Shown here piece after piece: positions 10,562 through 20,339 of a DNA stretch of 64,000 nt (the first letter of the stretch is position 1; the number at the start of each line of letters is the position of its first letter). The DNA is from Sipunculus nudus (taxonomy: Eukaryota > Annelida > Sipuncula > Golfingiida > Sipunculidae): positions 35,071,229 through 35,135,228 of the forward strand of contig CM049314.1 of the NCBI GenBank assembly GCA_026874595.1, written 5' to 3'. The notes under the pieces are model-generated. The model searched no databases. It was not told where the DNA came from and was given only the letters and a program-made list of their open reading frames with translations. A program made the translations under genes and the position numbers.

Positions 10562-12313
10562 AGTCACAAATAACTTCCAATTCTGCTACAATAGTTTCAT
10601 ATTTAATTTGCGGTTCCTCTTTTTTAATGTTGAAGGATGTTTTGCGAAGTAAGTCAGCGTTTTAATTTTATCAGCTCTGCAGTTTAAGGCATTTTGATTC
10701 CCTGATTTTGTCGGTGCCACCGTTTAGAGATGGGGGTGGGGTGAAATTAGTTAACTATTTTAATCGCTACATCAATAATCTCTCAACGTGCACCATGGGT
10801 CATCAGAAATACATGGAATACTGATTAGTTAAAGATATCATTGTGGTCCATGTTCATATCATTTATTATAAGAAAAAAAAAACAAACTAAAAGCTTGACC
10901 AGCCTTTTAAAAGAAACTTCGAGTGCAGTGCTTATGTATGTCATAACTTGTTTAATGTACATGTTAAGAATTACATACGACACCGGACGTACGAAAAAAA
11001 ATAACCGATCTAATGATAAGGTAAAACCCATAATCAATTCATAATGAAGAGGAGTTTTAGTGGGAAAGGAATATGTAGAAACCAATGTATGGTCTTTTAA
11101 CTTCACTGTCCTTTAAGGAGCAAATTTTAGACTTTAAATTATTCAATATTGTAAACATTCTGTGGAAGAGAGAGAAGGAAATTACATAAATGAATATGTA
11201 AAACTCAAAATGATACACGATTTTTATTTTACAGGAAGAAAACATAAATTCATAAGACACTTTAGATGAGCAGAGGTACTATCGCCAGGATAGAAGTAAC
11301 ATCACTTAATTAGACAAATGCAATGGAACTTTGCCTTTCAAGAAGTGTTATTGTCCAGAATATAATGTCTCATCTGATGAATGAAATACAAAAAAAAAGA
11401 AATTGTCATTTTATTATCGGTTAGCTGAGCAACTACATTATTAAAGGTTTGTTTGCAAATTCTTACGCTGCCTGATAAACATACCAATGATCACTACGTA
11501 AGCTAAAATGATCCAGGTCAAACTTGGAGCAAATGCAGCAACGGAAAAGGCGACACTGCATATAACTCCACAGGGCATCAATACCCAACGTCCAGGCACA
11601 CGGTCACTTAGAAATCCAAATAAGACACCTGTATAATAAATTCATTATAACATCTCGAACTTCTGTATACCTGAAGCATATACATGGAACCCAATTGGGT
11701 ACTAATTACAGATCGATCGCAGTTCTATTTAATATTCTACTATTATTTTGCAATTTATGCACATATAACCGGTTGAACCTTCAGACATTTTTTCAACGCC
11801 CACTAATAATATATGACACATGTGCCCAAAGGAATTAATTATTGCAGACTTTACATATGCCAGGCTCATTTCATGGTAGACAAAAAACTGATACAAAGGA
11901 GTTTGTGTGTTGTGTTGAGGGGCTAACAAGCACGGGCCCTGAAACGGTGCCTTTATGACCGCTTTATGACAACCATGTAATATGAAATTCTATTCCTCAG
12001 TAAAATGCACGGTTTTACTGCCATTGTCAGTCTTAAGTCTTCATTTGTATTGTACGGTCTGTGGTATCACACTTGTATCAGCCAATTTCAATTAAGGCAG
12101 AAATGTTGTCATCGTATATGTGTTACATTAAATTATTTTCCAGTTGCAGAAAAAAACTGGCCAGTTTACCTGAAATAGTGTTGCTGATTGCTAAAACAGT
12201 GAGAACAAGGCTGGTCCTCACAGGTCCTCCTTGGTACAGGTCCAGAAGTTCTACATATATCAGTCCGAATGACCGTGTTGTCCCGATTGTAATCCCTAGG
12301 TTAAGTGCGACAC
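8394..12313 (-). CDS. SLC16-like (monocarboxylate transporter family) gene, four exons, two apparent frame breaks
   Basis: This is a membrane transporter of the major facilitator superfamily, SLC16 type, expected at the plasma membrane with 12 helices. Family members carry monocarboxylates or related solutes; the substrate here is unknown. Exons read on the minus strand are 12313-12170, 11628-11485, 10495-9540 and 8541-8394. Every junction is GT-AG with a phase-1 split glycine codon, which strongly supports the model. Visible family segments are TRSFGLIYVELLD (first exon), FGFLSDRVPGRWVLMPCG (second), GVANGIASAGSGFGALVLP and LIDKYTVRGLLLVSASLW plus ALIRP (third), and TGSYSTGFLFAGFG before the stop (fourth). 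The N-terminal exon with the start codon and the usual DGGWGW-type motif was not found. The third exon changes frame twice, at a 9-base T run and a 6-base A run (minus-strand sense). This is either sequencing or assembly error or a recent pseudogene. Confidence 0.82.
8812..8975 (-). mobile_element. SINE-like element
   Basis: On the minus strand, TTAGCAGAGGTGTTAA resembles a tRNA A box and GGCGATTCGAGATCGATCC a degenerate B box. They are followed by GGTTTTCTCCAGGTTCTCTGG, a conserved pyrimidine-rich core found in several metazoan SINE groups. From memory it resembles MetaSINE-type cores, but this is unverified. It lies in the last intron of the SLC16-like gene. Confidence 0.6.
9101..9466 (+). 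mobile_element. tRNA-derived SINE, copy 1
   Basis: TGGCTCAGAGGTAGAGC at 9111-9127 matches a tRNA A box. A degenerate B box lies about 40 bp further on. The body, including GGGCCCGCAGGTGTAGTAGT and CTGGTTAACACCAGG, and the tail with GACGTAGTCCGA and TCTGGAATTC, recur in the same order near 20340-20690. The element lies in the last intron of the SLC16-like gene, antisense to it. Confidence 0.75.
9540..10495 (-). CDS. SLC16-like gene, large central exon with two frame changes
   Basis: It encodes helices 4 to 11 and the large cytoplasmic loop. Acceptor AACAG precedes 10495 and donor GTAAGTAG follows 9540. Reading starts in one frame (FTKWRGVANGIASAGS), changes at the 9-T run near 10370, continues through DKYTVRGLLLVSASLWINIT and ALIRP, then changes again at the 6-A run near 10203. 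After that a 207-codon frame runs to the donor with SLMLSIIGAVDLVSRLSMGY and GKERIGTGYGIFSLFYG. Each change fits one extra base in a homopolymer. There is no other stop or loss in the exon, and that is unusual for an old pseudogene. Confidence 0.85.
10506..10558. repeat. (TA)n microsatellite beside a splice acceptor
   Basis: About 53 bp of TA ends around ten bases from the acceptor of the large SLC16-like exon. It therefore occupies the position normally held by the polypyrimidine tract on the minus strand. Confidence 0.95.
10560..11484. other. intron of the SLC16-like gene
   Basis: AT-rich intronic sequence. The open frames at 10825-11106 and 11057-11260 have no recognisable domain and are not supported. 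Confidence 0.6.
11485..11628 (-). CDS. SLC16-like gene, exon with helices 2-3
   Basis: 144 bp bounded by acceptor TTATACAG and donor GTATGTTT, phase 1 on both sides. It encodes LFGFLSDRVPGRWVLMPCG, the loop between helices 2 and 3 with the conserved basic residue, followed by a hydrophobic segment ending ILAYVVII. It has no frame problem. Confidence 0.9.
12170..12313 (-). CDS. SLC16-like gene, exon with helix 1
   Basis: 144 bp bounded by acceptor TTTTTATCTAG and donor GTAAACTGG, phase 1 on both sides. It encodes VALNLGITIGTTRSFGLIY and VELLDLY, matching the helix-1 end and the K/R-S-F-G motif of SLC16 proteins, then VLTVLAISNTIS. Its first 28 or so bases and its acceptor lie inside a tandem repeat that extends upstream. 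Confidence 0.88.
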
Positions 12314-12733
12314 CTAGATAAAAAAACATAGACTTACAAATAATATTTGAAACATTTAAAAAACAAAATATCTCTGATTGTAATCCCTAGGTTAAGAGCT
12401 TACCCCTAGATAAAAGAACATTTACTAACAAATAATATTTGAAACATTTAAAAACAAAAAATCTCCGATTGTAATCCCTAGGTTAAGAGCTTACCCCTAG
12501 ATAAAAGAACATTGACTAACAAATAATATTTGAAACATTTAAAAACAAAATATCTCCTATTGTAATCCCTAGGTTAAGAGCGACACCTAGATAAAAGCAC
12601 GTTGACTCACAAATAATATTTGAAACATTTAAAATCAAAAATATCTCCGATTGTAATCCCTAGGTTAAGATTGATACCTAGATAAAAGCACATTGACTCA
12701 CAAATAATATTTGAAACATTTAAACAAAATATC
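12284..12733 (-). repeat. 91-bp minisatellite, five units, containing a splice acceptor
   Basis: GATTGTAATCCCTAGGTTAAG starts five successive units at about 12286, 12376, 12467, 12558 and 12650. Each unit includes CCTAGATAAAA, the reverse complement of the acceptor TTTTATCTAGG, plus an AT-rich spacer with AATAATATTTGAAACATTTA. The unit closest to the gene overlaps the real exon start. The others are upstream copies in which the first exon bases differ. Confidence 0.9.
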
Positions 12734-12759
12734 AATGACGTGAGACGATGATGGTATAC

Positions 12760-12824
12760 CTGAGATTAAACTCTGATTGTCTGGTGCATAAACTAATCTA
12801 ACAATTTTCTGAGCATGAGCAAAA
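12760..12824 (-). CDS. candidate upstream exon of the SLC16-like gene
   Basis: A 65-bp segment on the minus strand lies between an acceptor-like ATTACAG and a donor-like GTATAC. Its frame can end in phase 1, so it could join the helix-1 exon. It has no clear SLC16 motif and no start codon in that frame. An ATG in another frame would fit a 5' untranslated exon. This is inference from splice signals only. Confidence 0.25.
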
Positions 12825-12829
12825 CTGTA

Positions 12830-13812
12830 ATACATATATTTTGTTTAAATATTATATGATATAAATACTATGACTGCATTTTCACTGACGAAACGAGGTG
12901 CTTCAGCATGTTGTTATAAGCCCCACACAACGCTTTATTTCTGTTTTTATTCAATGCGTTTTTCTTATTCAACGTAAAAATGATTCTTAGCAGGTATTCT
13001 CTGGAATTTGTTATACCTAATTACTTTTATTCTAATTTATATTAATGAAACTATAGGTAAATTCAAGCTTTTGTGATTAAATTAAAGAAATTGATTATCC
13101 AATAACATCATTTTAGTATGTTGTTTTATTCTCATAAAGGTTACTTATGGGACACTTTTAAAACAACTCAAGCGACCCTAACCACGATTCTGCTCGGGGT
13201 ACCGAATGAACAATAAGGTATAGTGTATCAGGACCAATTTGAATGATTCATACTTGTTTTCATTATTCTGCAGTGTCGGTTCTAACTTTTCTTGTGTCAA
13301 TGCACAAACACATGCCTCCCCCACTGTTCATATGTTAGCGACTATGAATATTGAAACGTTATAAGAATATAACCATATAATCAATTATGATAAATATGCT
13401 ATTTTCGAATATATAAGACTTTCACATCCAACTTGTAATTCTTTTCAATTTCAGATCTCAGTGAGGACTTGAGTTCAATTCAAAATATAATTTCACTACA
13501 TATCCTAATATCATAGTTATAACTAACCTTTGGTCGAACGCAGATTAAACGCTAACACTCGTTGAATATTTAATGTATACCTCAAATCTCTGTATTATAA
13601 TATACAAATCAGGAATAGGAGTATCAAAATAGGGGATTGTGAAATAATTATATATCTCATTCGAGATATCATAAAAAAGAACTTTATTTTCAAATTTATA
13701 TTATTTTAGTATCTATGCCACCTTGAACTTAGTGTACCAAACGCTTTATACACTTCATGCTCTCACAATTTAAACAAGAATTGCCTATGATATTTATAGA
13801 CACAACCTGGTG

Positions 13813-13814
<2 letters not shown>
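12830..13814. other. intergenic or upstream intron, no gene recognised
   Basis: I searched both strands for the missing first transporter exon with a DGG motif and did not find it here. Confidence 0.45.

Positions 13815-13871
<57 letters not shown>
13815..13871. repeat. (TA)n microsatellite
   Basis: About 56 bp of alternating TA. Confidence 0.95.
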
Positions 13872-13875
<4 letters not shown>

Positions 13876-14237
13876 AATGAAATTGTATTAAAAACATGAA
13901 GTATTCCAACTGTATTTGGTGGTGAAATTGTGTTGCTTGTCTTCAGGAACCTCACATGTTTTGTGAGTTCTGTTTCGTTTGTTTTGTCATTCTGAATTAA
14001 TGTCTTGTACGAATTTAGTGCGCATTATTATTCACTTGGCAGTTGGCGGAATAGCTCCTGCAACCTTTGGCCTAGACCTTTTATATCGTCCCTCTTGTAT
14101 AAAACTTTATGATGGGAAACATGCGGATCCTGGTACACATGTTCTATTTGGGCCATAATTATGCAAAATTTGCGGTTGTCAGGTGCTTGACCGGTAACAT
14201 TGCCAACGGTAACGATAGGTTGCTCACACCTGCTCGG

Positions 14238-14242
14238 CTCAT
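14238..14242 (+). other. target-site duplication, left copy (CTCAT)
   Basis: CTCAT directly precedes the left LTR, and the same five bases follow the right LTR at 19286-19290. Five base pairs is typical for Ty3/gypsy integration. Confidence 0.75.
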
Positions 14243-14384
14243 TTTTGTGTTTGTTAAGCGAGAGTCACGCAGTCGTACTCAAGGAACAACAGCTTGGCAT
14301 AAACTTATTTATTACCGTAAACATAACAAACAGTAATATAGTTCAGATGCGACCACAAGGTGGCGCACCAAGTCAGTACACTAC
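14243..14384 (-). repeat. 3' LTR of the Ty3/gypsy element
   Basis: A 142-bp repeat matching 19142-19285 apart from a small indel/substitution cluster near the AGCGAGAG/GGCGGCCGAG site and one base near the end. On the minus strand it starts TGTAGTGTACTG and ends CACAAAA. It contains AATAAATAAG as a polyadenylation signal. A purine-rich AAAGGTGGAG sits directly before it, in polypurine-tract position. Confidence 0.88.
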
Positions 14385-15025
14385 ACTCCACCTTTAGTGT
14401 GTGATTACCAAATATGCAAATCTTAAACTGGCAGTAATTCTGAATACTTGTCCTGAGCACAATTACTTATGTAAAAAGAACATTCTTCATTTTCTTGTAA
14501 ATATTTAACCATCAAACTGTAGTTACAATTCAAGCAACTTTGTGTGAGATCCTTAAGGAATATGGATTGATACATGTAACTTTTAAATAAAAGACTTCAA
14601 TTACTCATGAGTATGTGTTCCTGTCTTTATCAGTTCCATTTGTTAAATTTAGTTGTTATAATATCAAACATTACTTAAACTATTATTTTGGTAAAATTGA
14701 CAGATTCATATGATGCTCAAAGTATATATTATATCTATTACATCATTTTTTTTCTTACATCACACAAACTGGTTTTAAGACAAGTTATATCCTATCATGG
14801 CAAGTTCAGTTCCTATGATAAAATCTATTGATGATGCCTTAACTGGTAGTTTCCAATATTAACAATACCAATCAGCAAATGATAATACATATAAATAAAT
14901 TACAATATTAAGCATGACATGTATAAGTGATCATAGCAGTACAGCAATGACATATGCATCACAGTGATAGTATTGAAAATGGTTATAACCAATATACTAC
15001 ACTGTCCATGTTTATTAATTAGTCT

Positions 15026-15712
15026 TTATCTCCTAACATAGTCTTTGAACTTTACTGGCTCTCTTCTCTCCCTCCATGGATAGCGCCTCTCCAAAACTGG
15101 TCCAGGCGACTGCTGGGTATCCAGCAGAGTACTGGAAGAACAATCCTCAGGTAGATTGTTACTGAATGGAACAGATGCATGTGACTGATCACTGGTAGTA
15201 ACTGTTTCTGCACTTTGTTTGTTGTCACTTGGTGTATCAGTTTGTTGCATAGGTAGCGTAACTGGCTGATTTTGTGTCACCGGTGTCACAGTTTCAGTAA
15301 TAACAAGATCAAATTCCTGAGTGCCTGGAGTGTCAAGAGCTACAGATGGAGATTTGGTATCTCCCACTTTCCTTAAATGATCTGCGTGTACAAAACGTTG
15401 TTTTCCACCAACTAACACTATATACCGCAATGGTCCCAAACGCTTGATCACGATGCCTGGCACAAATTTAACTTCCTTGTTATCTCTACTGTTTTTTACT
15501 CTCACTTTTTCATTTTTCGTGAATTCTCTCATTTTGGTGCGCTTATCATGAGCATCTTTCTGTTTCTCCTGTTTCTTTTCTACAACCTTTCTGATATCAG
15601 GTTTCAGGAGCTCCCAACGTGTCCGTAGTCTGCGTTTGTTCAGCATCTCAGCTGGTGACTGTCCAGTCGATCTATGGGGAGTAACTCTATATGTCAGTAG
15701 AAAATTAGCCAA
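15026..15712 (-). pseudogene. integrase C-terminal part of the Ty3/gypsy element
   Basis: The frame includes NFLLTYRVTPHRSTGQSPAE, typical of the end of the integrase core. A basic lysine-rich stretch follows, then a chromatin- or DNA-binding type beta segment (GPLRYIVLVGG, VHADHLRKV) and a low-complexity Ser/Thr/Gln tail ending FKDYVRR. It is separated by frame changes from the zinc-binding part at 16012-16572. Confidence 0.85.
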
Positions 15713-16011
15713 TCTGTGACTATCTGTAGTGTTGTCTTTAGACTCCAGGAAATGCTTCTTTAAAGCATTTTACTGTTTGCACATACCGTTCAGCTTGCCC
15801 GTTAGTTGCGGGATGGTAAGGCGGCTATAAGGTGTGCTTAATTCCGTTACTCTGAGTAAACATTTCAAACTCCTGTGATCTAAAAGGTGGTCCATTGTCT
15901 GTGACAATCTCCTCAGGTAATCCTTGCACACTGAATATGTTCCTACGTACTTCTATGGTTTAACCTGCTGTTGTAGTTTTCAAAGGAACTGCCTCAGGCC
16001 ACTTGGAATAA
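15713..16011 (-). pseudogene. integrase catalytic core, frameshifted
   Basis: Pieces of the catalytic core can be read in alternating frames on the minus strand, with several stops. No continuous frame exists, so the DDE core is not intact. Confidence 0.7.
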
Positions 16012-16572
16012 CTATCTACCATAACTAGGTATGTTTTTGTTTTTATCTGTATTCAGCAAAATCCATGTGTATCCTTGACCATGGCTTCTCGGGGTATTTC
16101 CAGGGATACAATGGCGAAAATGTGGATCCTTCTGTAGTGTTAAGCAGGTGTCACAGCTTTTCACCATGTCCTCAACACATTTGTCTAAGCCTGGGAACCA
16201 AAAGTAACACCTGGCCAATGCTTTAGTCCTAACAATTCCCAAGTGTTCATGATGAAGTTCTCTGACCAGTTGTTCTTGATATTTAGGGGGAATGATTACT
16301 CTCATACCCCAAAGCAGGCATCCCTGATCACAAGAAATCTCCTCTCTGCGACGGTAATAAAGCTTGAGCTCATCTGGAATTAATTTTGGATTTGTCGGCC
16401 AAACTGACATGGCATAATGGTACACCTTTGACAGGGTTACATCCTTTCTGGTCTGACTACTAATGTCCTGTGCTGTGAATGGTAGGTCATTTACATGTGT
16501 GAAATAATTGATTGGTGCCTCAAGTTCATCATCACTCTGGGTTGGCATCCTTGAACAAATCTGCATTCCCAT
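16012..16572 (-). pseudogene. integrase N-terminal zinc-binding region
   Basis: The frame shows an HHCC zinc-binding pattern: LHHEHLG followed about 30 residues later by CDTC. WFPGLDKCVEDMVKSC lies between, as in Ty3/gypsy integrases. The frame leaves the family alignment after about residue 160, where the core is frameshifted. Confidence 0.85.
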
Positions 16573-17791
16573 GATCTGCAGTGCATCTGTTTACAATGTC
16601 ATACTGGTATGCCATCAATATCAGACCCCATCTTTGTAACCGTAGGGCTGACAGTGTTGATAAGCCTTTCTTAGGTCCGAATATGGCTGTGAGGGGTTTA
16701 TGATCCGTGATAAGTTTAAACCGTCTCCCATAAAGGTATTTGTGGAATTTCTTTATACCAAAAATAATTCCAACTGCTTCACGCTCAATATGTGCATGCT
16801 TTCTCTCGGTGGGACTGAGGGTTCTCGACGCAAGCGCTACAGGTCTCTCTATACCGTCATCACCAGTCTGTGATAATACTGCGCCCAACCCGTATGCTGA
16901 GGCATCTGTAGCTAAACTTAACTGTTTGCTTGGATCATAATGAACAAGTACCTTATAGCTTGTGAGCTCATCCTTTACAGCTTGTAGGGCCTGGTCACAT
17001 TCTGTAGACCATTTCCATGTATTCTCTGAGCGCAAGAGTCTATGCAGTGGCTCTAACTTAGTTGAAAGCCCTTCCAGAAATCTCCCATAATAATTGATGA
17101 GACCCAACAGAGATTTCAGCTCAGATTTATTCTCAGGTGGTTTAGCATTTGATATTGCCTCGATTTTCTCCTGTGTAGGGTGCAAGCCTTTTGAATCTAT
17201 TTTGTGTCCTAAGTACTCAACACTGGAGGCCATAAATTGACACTTGGCCTTCTTTAATTTAACTCCATGCTGTGCTACCCTCTGAATGACCACATTTAAG
17301 GTCTGCAGGTGCTCTGCATCAGATTTAGCTGTAATCAAGATGTCATCTAGGTAGCAAGCTACCTGTGGTATCCCTACAAGTACTTGATCCATAACTTTCT
17401 GGAAAATATACGGTGCAGTTTTCACACCGTATGCAAGTCTCTGGTACTCAAAAAGTCCCTTGTGAGTATTTACAGTTAGGAGTTTCCGTGATTCCTCCTC
17501 GATTTCAAGCTGCGCATATGCATGACTAAGATCAAGTACACTGATTTTGTCACCTCCGGATAAAGTGGCAAAAATATCTTCTGCTGTTGGCAGCGGATAT
17601 GGCTGATCCTCTATGGCTGTGTTAATTGTCACTTTAAAATCCCCACAGAGCCTAACACTATGGTCAGACTTAGGTACAACAACAAGCGGAGATGCCCACT
17701 GGCTCATTTCAACTTTTCTGATAATTCCTGATTGCTCGAGTCTATCAAGTTCATCTGCAAATTTTCTCTCAATGCATATGGCACAGGTCAT
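16532..17791 (-). CDS. pol: reverse transcriptase and RNase H of the Ty3/gypsy element
   Basis: A 419-codon open frame. The reverse transcriptase shows SQWASPLVVVPKSD, LDLSHAYAQ (catalytic Asp at about 87) and the YLDD box at about residues 147-150. The connection domain has LLGLINYYGRFL. RNase H starts near LATDASAYGLGAV (Asp about 296) and continues with EREAVGIIFG and LITDHKPL. All three polymerase motifs are present. The upstream linker, protease and gag are in other frames, so it is not a complete polyprotein. Confidence 0.93.
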   Translation of the reverse strand: MTCAICIERKFADELDRLEQSGIIRKVEMSQWASPLVVVPKSDHSVRLCGDFKVTINTAIEDQPYPLPTAEDIFATLSGGDKISVLDLSHAYAQLEIEEESRKLLTVNTHKGLFEYQRLAYGVKTAPYIFQKVMDQVLVGIPQVACYLDDILITAKSDAEHLQTLNVVIQRVAQHGVKLKKAKCQFMASSVEYLGHKIDSKGLHPTQEKIEAISNAKPPENKSELKSLLGLINYYGRFLEGLSTKLEPLHRLLRSENTWKWSTECDQALQAVKDELTSYKVLVHYDPSKQLSLATDASAYGLGAVLSQTGDDGIERPVALASRTLSPTERKHAHIEREAVGIIFGIKKFHKYLYGRRFKLITDHKPLTAIFGPKKGLSTLSALRLQRWGLILMAYQYDIVNRCTADHGNADLFKDANPE

Positions 17792-18060
17792 GGTTTGAGG
17801 AATACTGGTATAGCATTTTCTTTCAAATGTATCTCTGCTTTAAATTCTTTAACCAGTCCATTGCCTTCAAATAGGTGCTGATGGGTTGCTAATAACTCCT
17901 GCAACTGACTATCTTTCTTATAATTATTCACAGCAAATATCTGTTTCCAGTCTAGCTGAATTTTATTCAACCAATCACGACCCAAGAGAGATACCTTGTC
18001 ACCTTTAACTATGACCAGTGGTAATTTCTGTTTCTGATTCTTATGTGTCACCGACACCAT
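17788..18060 (-). pseudogene. protease-reverse transcriptase linker of the Ty3/gypsy element
   Basis: The frame contains LLGRDWLNKIQLDWKQIF, the conserved GRDWL segment between protease and reverse transcriptase in Ty3/gypsy polyproteins. It is out of frame with both neighbours. The shift from the protease lies near 18105, and the reverse transcriptase frame overlaps by a few bases. Confidence 0.82.
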
Positions 18061-18068
18061 GATATCAC

Positions 18069-18506
18069 CTATTGTCTCAATCCGCTCACCACTATAACTC
18101 CATTTAATTCTGTTTCATCACAAGGAATGTTCTGTAAGAACTGATTGTATGTTCTCTCACCAATCACAGTGGCTGATGCAGCTGTATCTATAACAAATGA
18201 AATAGGTTGACCTTCAACTTCAAGTGTGACCTTGTACTCATCTGGTTTCTTAGTACTGTCCATACTGTTTATTGCATTTAAAGTCTCTGCATCATCTGGC
18301 CTTTCATCATCAATATAGTTTGCCTGTCTGTTTTTATATCTAGATCCTTGGTTCTTGGTACATTTCTCTTGTTGATGTTTTACAGGCCTCGAATGCTTAT
18401 ACTGGCCTTTACCTCCTCTGCCTCTAAGTCTGTTTATCTGACCTGTCTGGGTATTCTTCTCAGAATCCTGATTATAGCTTTTCATGTCCTTGTCCACTAG
18501 CTCCAT
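18069..18506 (-). pseudogene. gag end and aspartic protease of the Ty3/gypsy element
   Basis: A basic, glycine- and lysine-rich stretch (RLRGRGGKG) sits in nucleocapsid position without a clear CCHC knuckle. The protease active-site segment FVIDTAASATVIG follows. The catalytic triad reads Asp-Thr-Ala rather than the usual Asp-Thr/Ser-Gly. The frame ends shortly after, by a frame change. Confidence 0.82.
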
Positions 18507-19020
18507 TGCTAAAGCTATTCAAAGCTTTATTCCAGGTTAACGTGGCTTTAGTATATTCATCTAACAGTCTCTTAGTAATTCTGCTATCCCGGACTCCATG
18601 ACACAATGTTTCTATCAAACGTTTCTCAACTTTATCCTCACGGGTATATTGACAATCAACAATTAATCTCTTTAAGTCAGCAATATACTCATTAACTGTT
18701 TCACCCATATTCTGTTTTCTTGACGTGAACTTAAGTCTAGCAGCCAATAGGGTACTAGCTGACCTATAATGTTCATTCAGCACTTTAACCAGTGCTTCAT
18801 ATGTTTGATCAACAACGCGAGCGGGAAATATATTTAAATACTCACGGTTTCAAAGACCCCTGGACCGATTACAGTCAGGAGAGTAGCAGCTTTCCGTTCG
18901 TCTTCTATTTTATTAGACAACATCCATAACTCGAGTCTGGTTTTGATAATTTGTCCATTTTTCATCAGTGGGAATGAACGGTCCCACGTGACCGATGGTT
19001 GCTGCCGCCAAGTTGCTTTA
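18472..19020 (-). pseudogene. gag: gag (capsid) region of the Ty3/gypsy element
   Basis: 18783-18472 encodes KFTSRKQNMGETVNEYIADL and CHGVRDSRITKRLL, typical capsid features of Ty3/gypsy gag. The upstream part to about 19010 contains GPFIPTDEKW-like residues and can be read only with frame changes. The start codon is uncertain. Confidence 0.78.
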
Positions 19021-19120
19021 ACGCTCGACTAGGCGTTTAAAAGTTCACAAAAGAGTTTATCACTTACGGACAACTCTTCAACATGACTTGCTGAAGTCTT
19101 CTACGCTCGGCTGTGGTCAA

Positions 19121-19141
19121 AATAACCATCGTCGTCGCCAC
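19121..19141 (-). promoter_or_regulatory. primer-binding-site position of the Ty3/gypsy element
   Basis: Directly inside the 5' LTR, the minus strand reads GTGGCGACGACGATGG. It has the expected place and TGGCG start of a primer-binding site. I could not assign the tRNA. Confidence 0.5.
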
Positions 19142-19285
19142 TTTTGTGTTTGTTAGGCGGCCGAGTCACGCAGTCGTACTCAAGGAACAACAGCTTGGCA
19201 TAAACTTATTTATTACCGTAAACATAACAAACAGTAATATAGTTCAGATGCGACCACAAGGTGGCGCACCAAGTCAGTACACTTC
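19142..19285 (-). repeat. 5' LTR of the Ty3/gypsy element
   Basis: A 144-bp LTR, nearly identical to the left copy at 14243-14384. It is followed by the CTCAT target duplication at 19286-19290. It contains the word CCACAAGGTGGCGCA, also present in the other LTR. Confidence 0.88.
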
Positions 19286-19290
19286 ACTCA

Positions 19291-20335
19291 TGATTATTCA
19301 TTGAATGAATATTTGATTAAGGTCACATAGAGTTCATGGTTAGGTGAATTAGGACTGGTCCAAAGTTTGACAAAATAGCACTAATCAGTTCATGCTATAA
19401 GGGTGAAAGAGAGGCAGATCTGACTTGTTTTGCCGTACAAGTAATTTTCTAAGAGCAGGTAAAACTGCCGACATCTGTGAGAACATATGTACAATCTGAT
19501 TTCAAATTAGACGCTTTTATATTCAATAATCAGCGTTTTATCCCATCATAATAGCAGGGTTAATTAAATTGGTGCTTTGATGAGCACTGTATACCATATA
19601 TTTTAACAGGATTTAGTTATCAAAGACCAGTTAACCCTACTTCATGTTGTTGCAATCCCATGGCAGCTTCTTGTGTTGTCCCGTGAAGTGCCCTGTGTAA
19701 TAAGAACCACAGGTCACCATTTACATAACAGCCGATCATACACAAGGCATATTCAGTGTATAACAACAGACATTTATTGAACCAGAACAAAGTCAGGTGA
19801 GCAGATTCTGATCATAAGCTTACTGACATGTTCAAATGAGATTTAATAGAATTTAGCATGTATTCATCATTACTTTGTCTTCTTCAATTATTGCCGTTTC
19901 TGCTCTTAAGATTTGTTTTATTAAAACTATTATAATCTTGAAAAAAGTAAACTTTTCTATTACCATTACTTTGTAGTATTTTAATCTGATTTAAACCTTC
20001 ATTGTTCACATACCCGATCAAGGGGGCTCAAAATTGGCAACTGGAACTGTTTCATATGATAAAAGACTCCTAGTTAAAACATCACAAATTTATTTTTGTT
20101 TCTAAAGATTTCCATTTGGTAAAAATATATCCACTCGCAAGACCTTTTGAACATTCGTTAAAGGCGTAACAAAAGCTGTATCAGATACTAGATATAATAT
20201 AAATGTAAAGCGTGTTAGAATTTGCCTTAAATCTTTAATAAATCTATATAGGAAAGGGTTAATAAACAGAGATAAAGCAGTTTTTCAGGGACTCATTAAA
20301 ATGTTTGAGACAACCATTTAAAGTTCTTCTTTCAT
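19291..20335. other. intergenic, no gene recognised
   Basis: AT-rich sequence between the retrotransposon and a SINE. No coding segment or repeat was recognised. Confidence 0.45.
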
Positions 20336-20339
20336 CTTT

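Larger units (their letters stand above)
14243..19285 (-). mobile_element. Ty3/gypsy LTR retrotransposon, broken
   Basis: The element is about 5.0 kb with very short LTRs and a CTCAT target duplication. Gene order on the minus strand is gag, protease, reverse transcriptase, RNase H, integrase, which is the Ty3/gypsy order. Coding regions are interrupted by frame changes in gag, between protease and the linker, and in the integrase core. The reverse transcriptase and RNase H frame is open for 419 codons. The near-identical LTRs suggest recent insertion. The short LTRs and gene order recall Mag-like lineages, but the clade was not tested. Autonomous activity is unlikely as the sequence stands. 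Confidence 0.92.
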
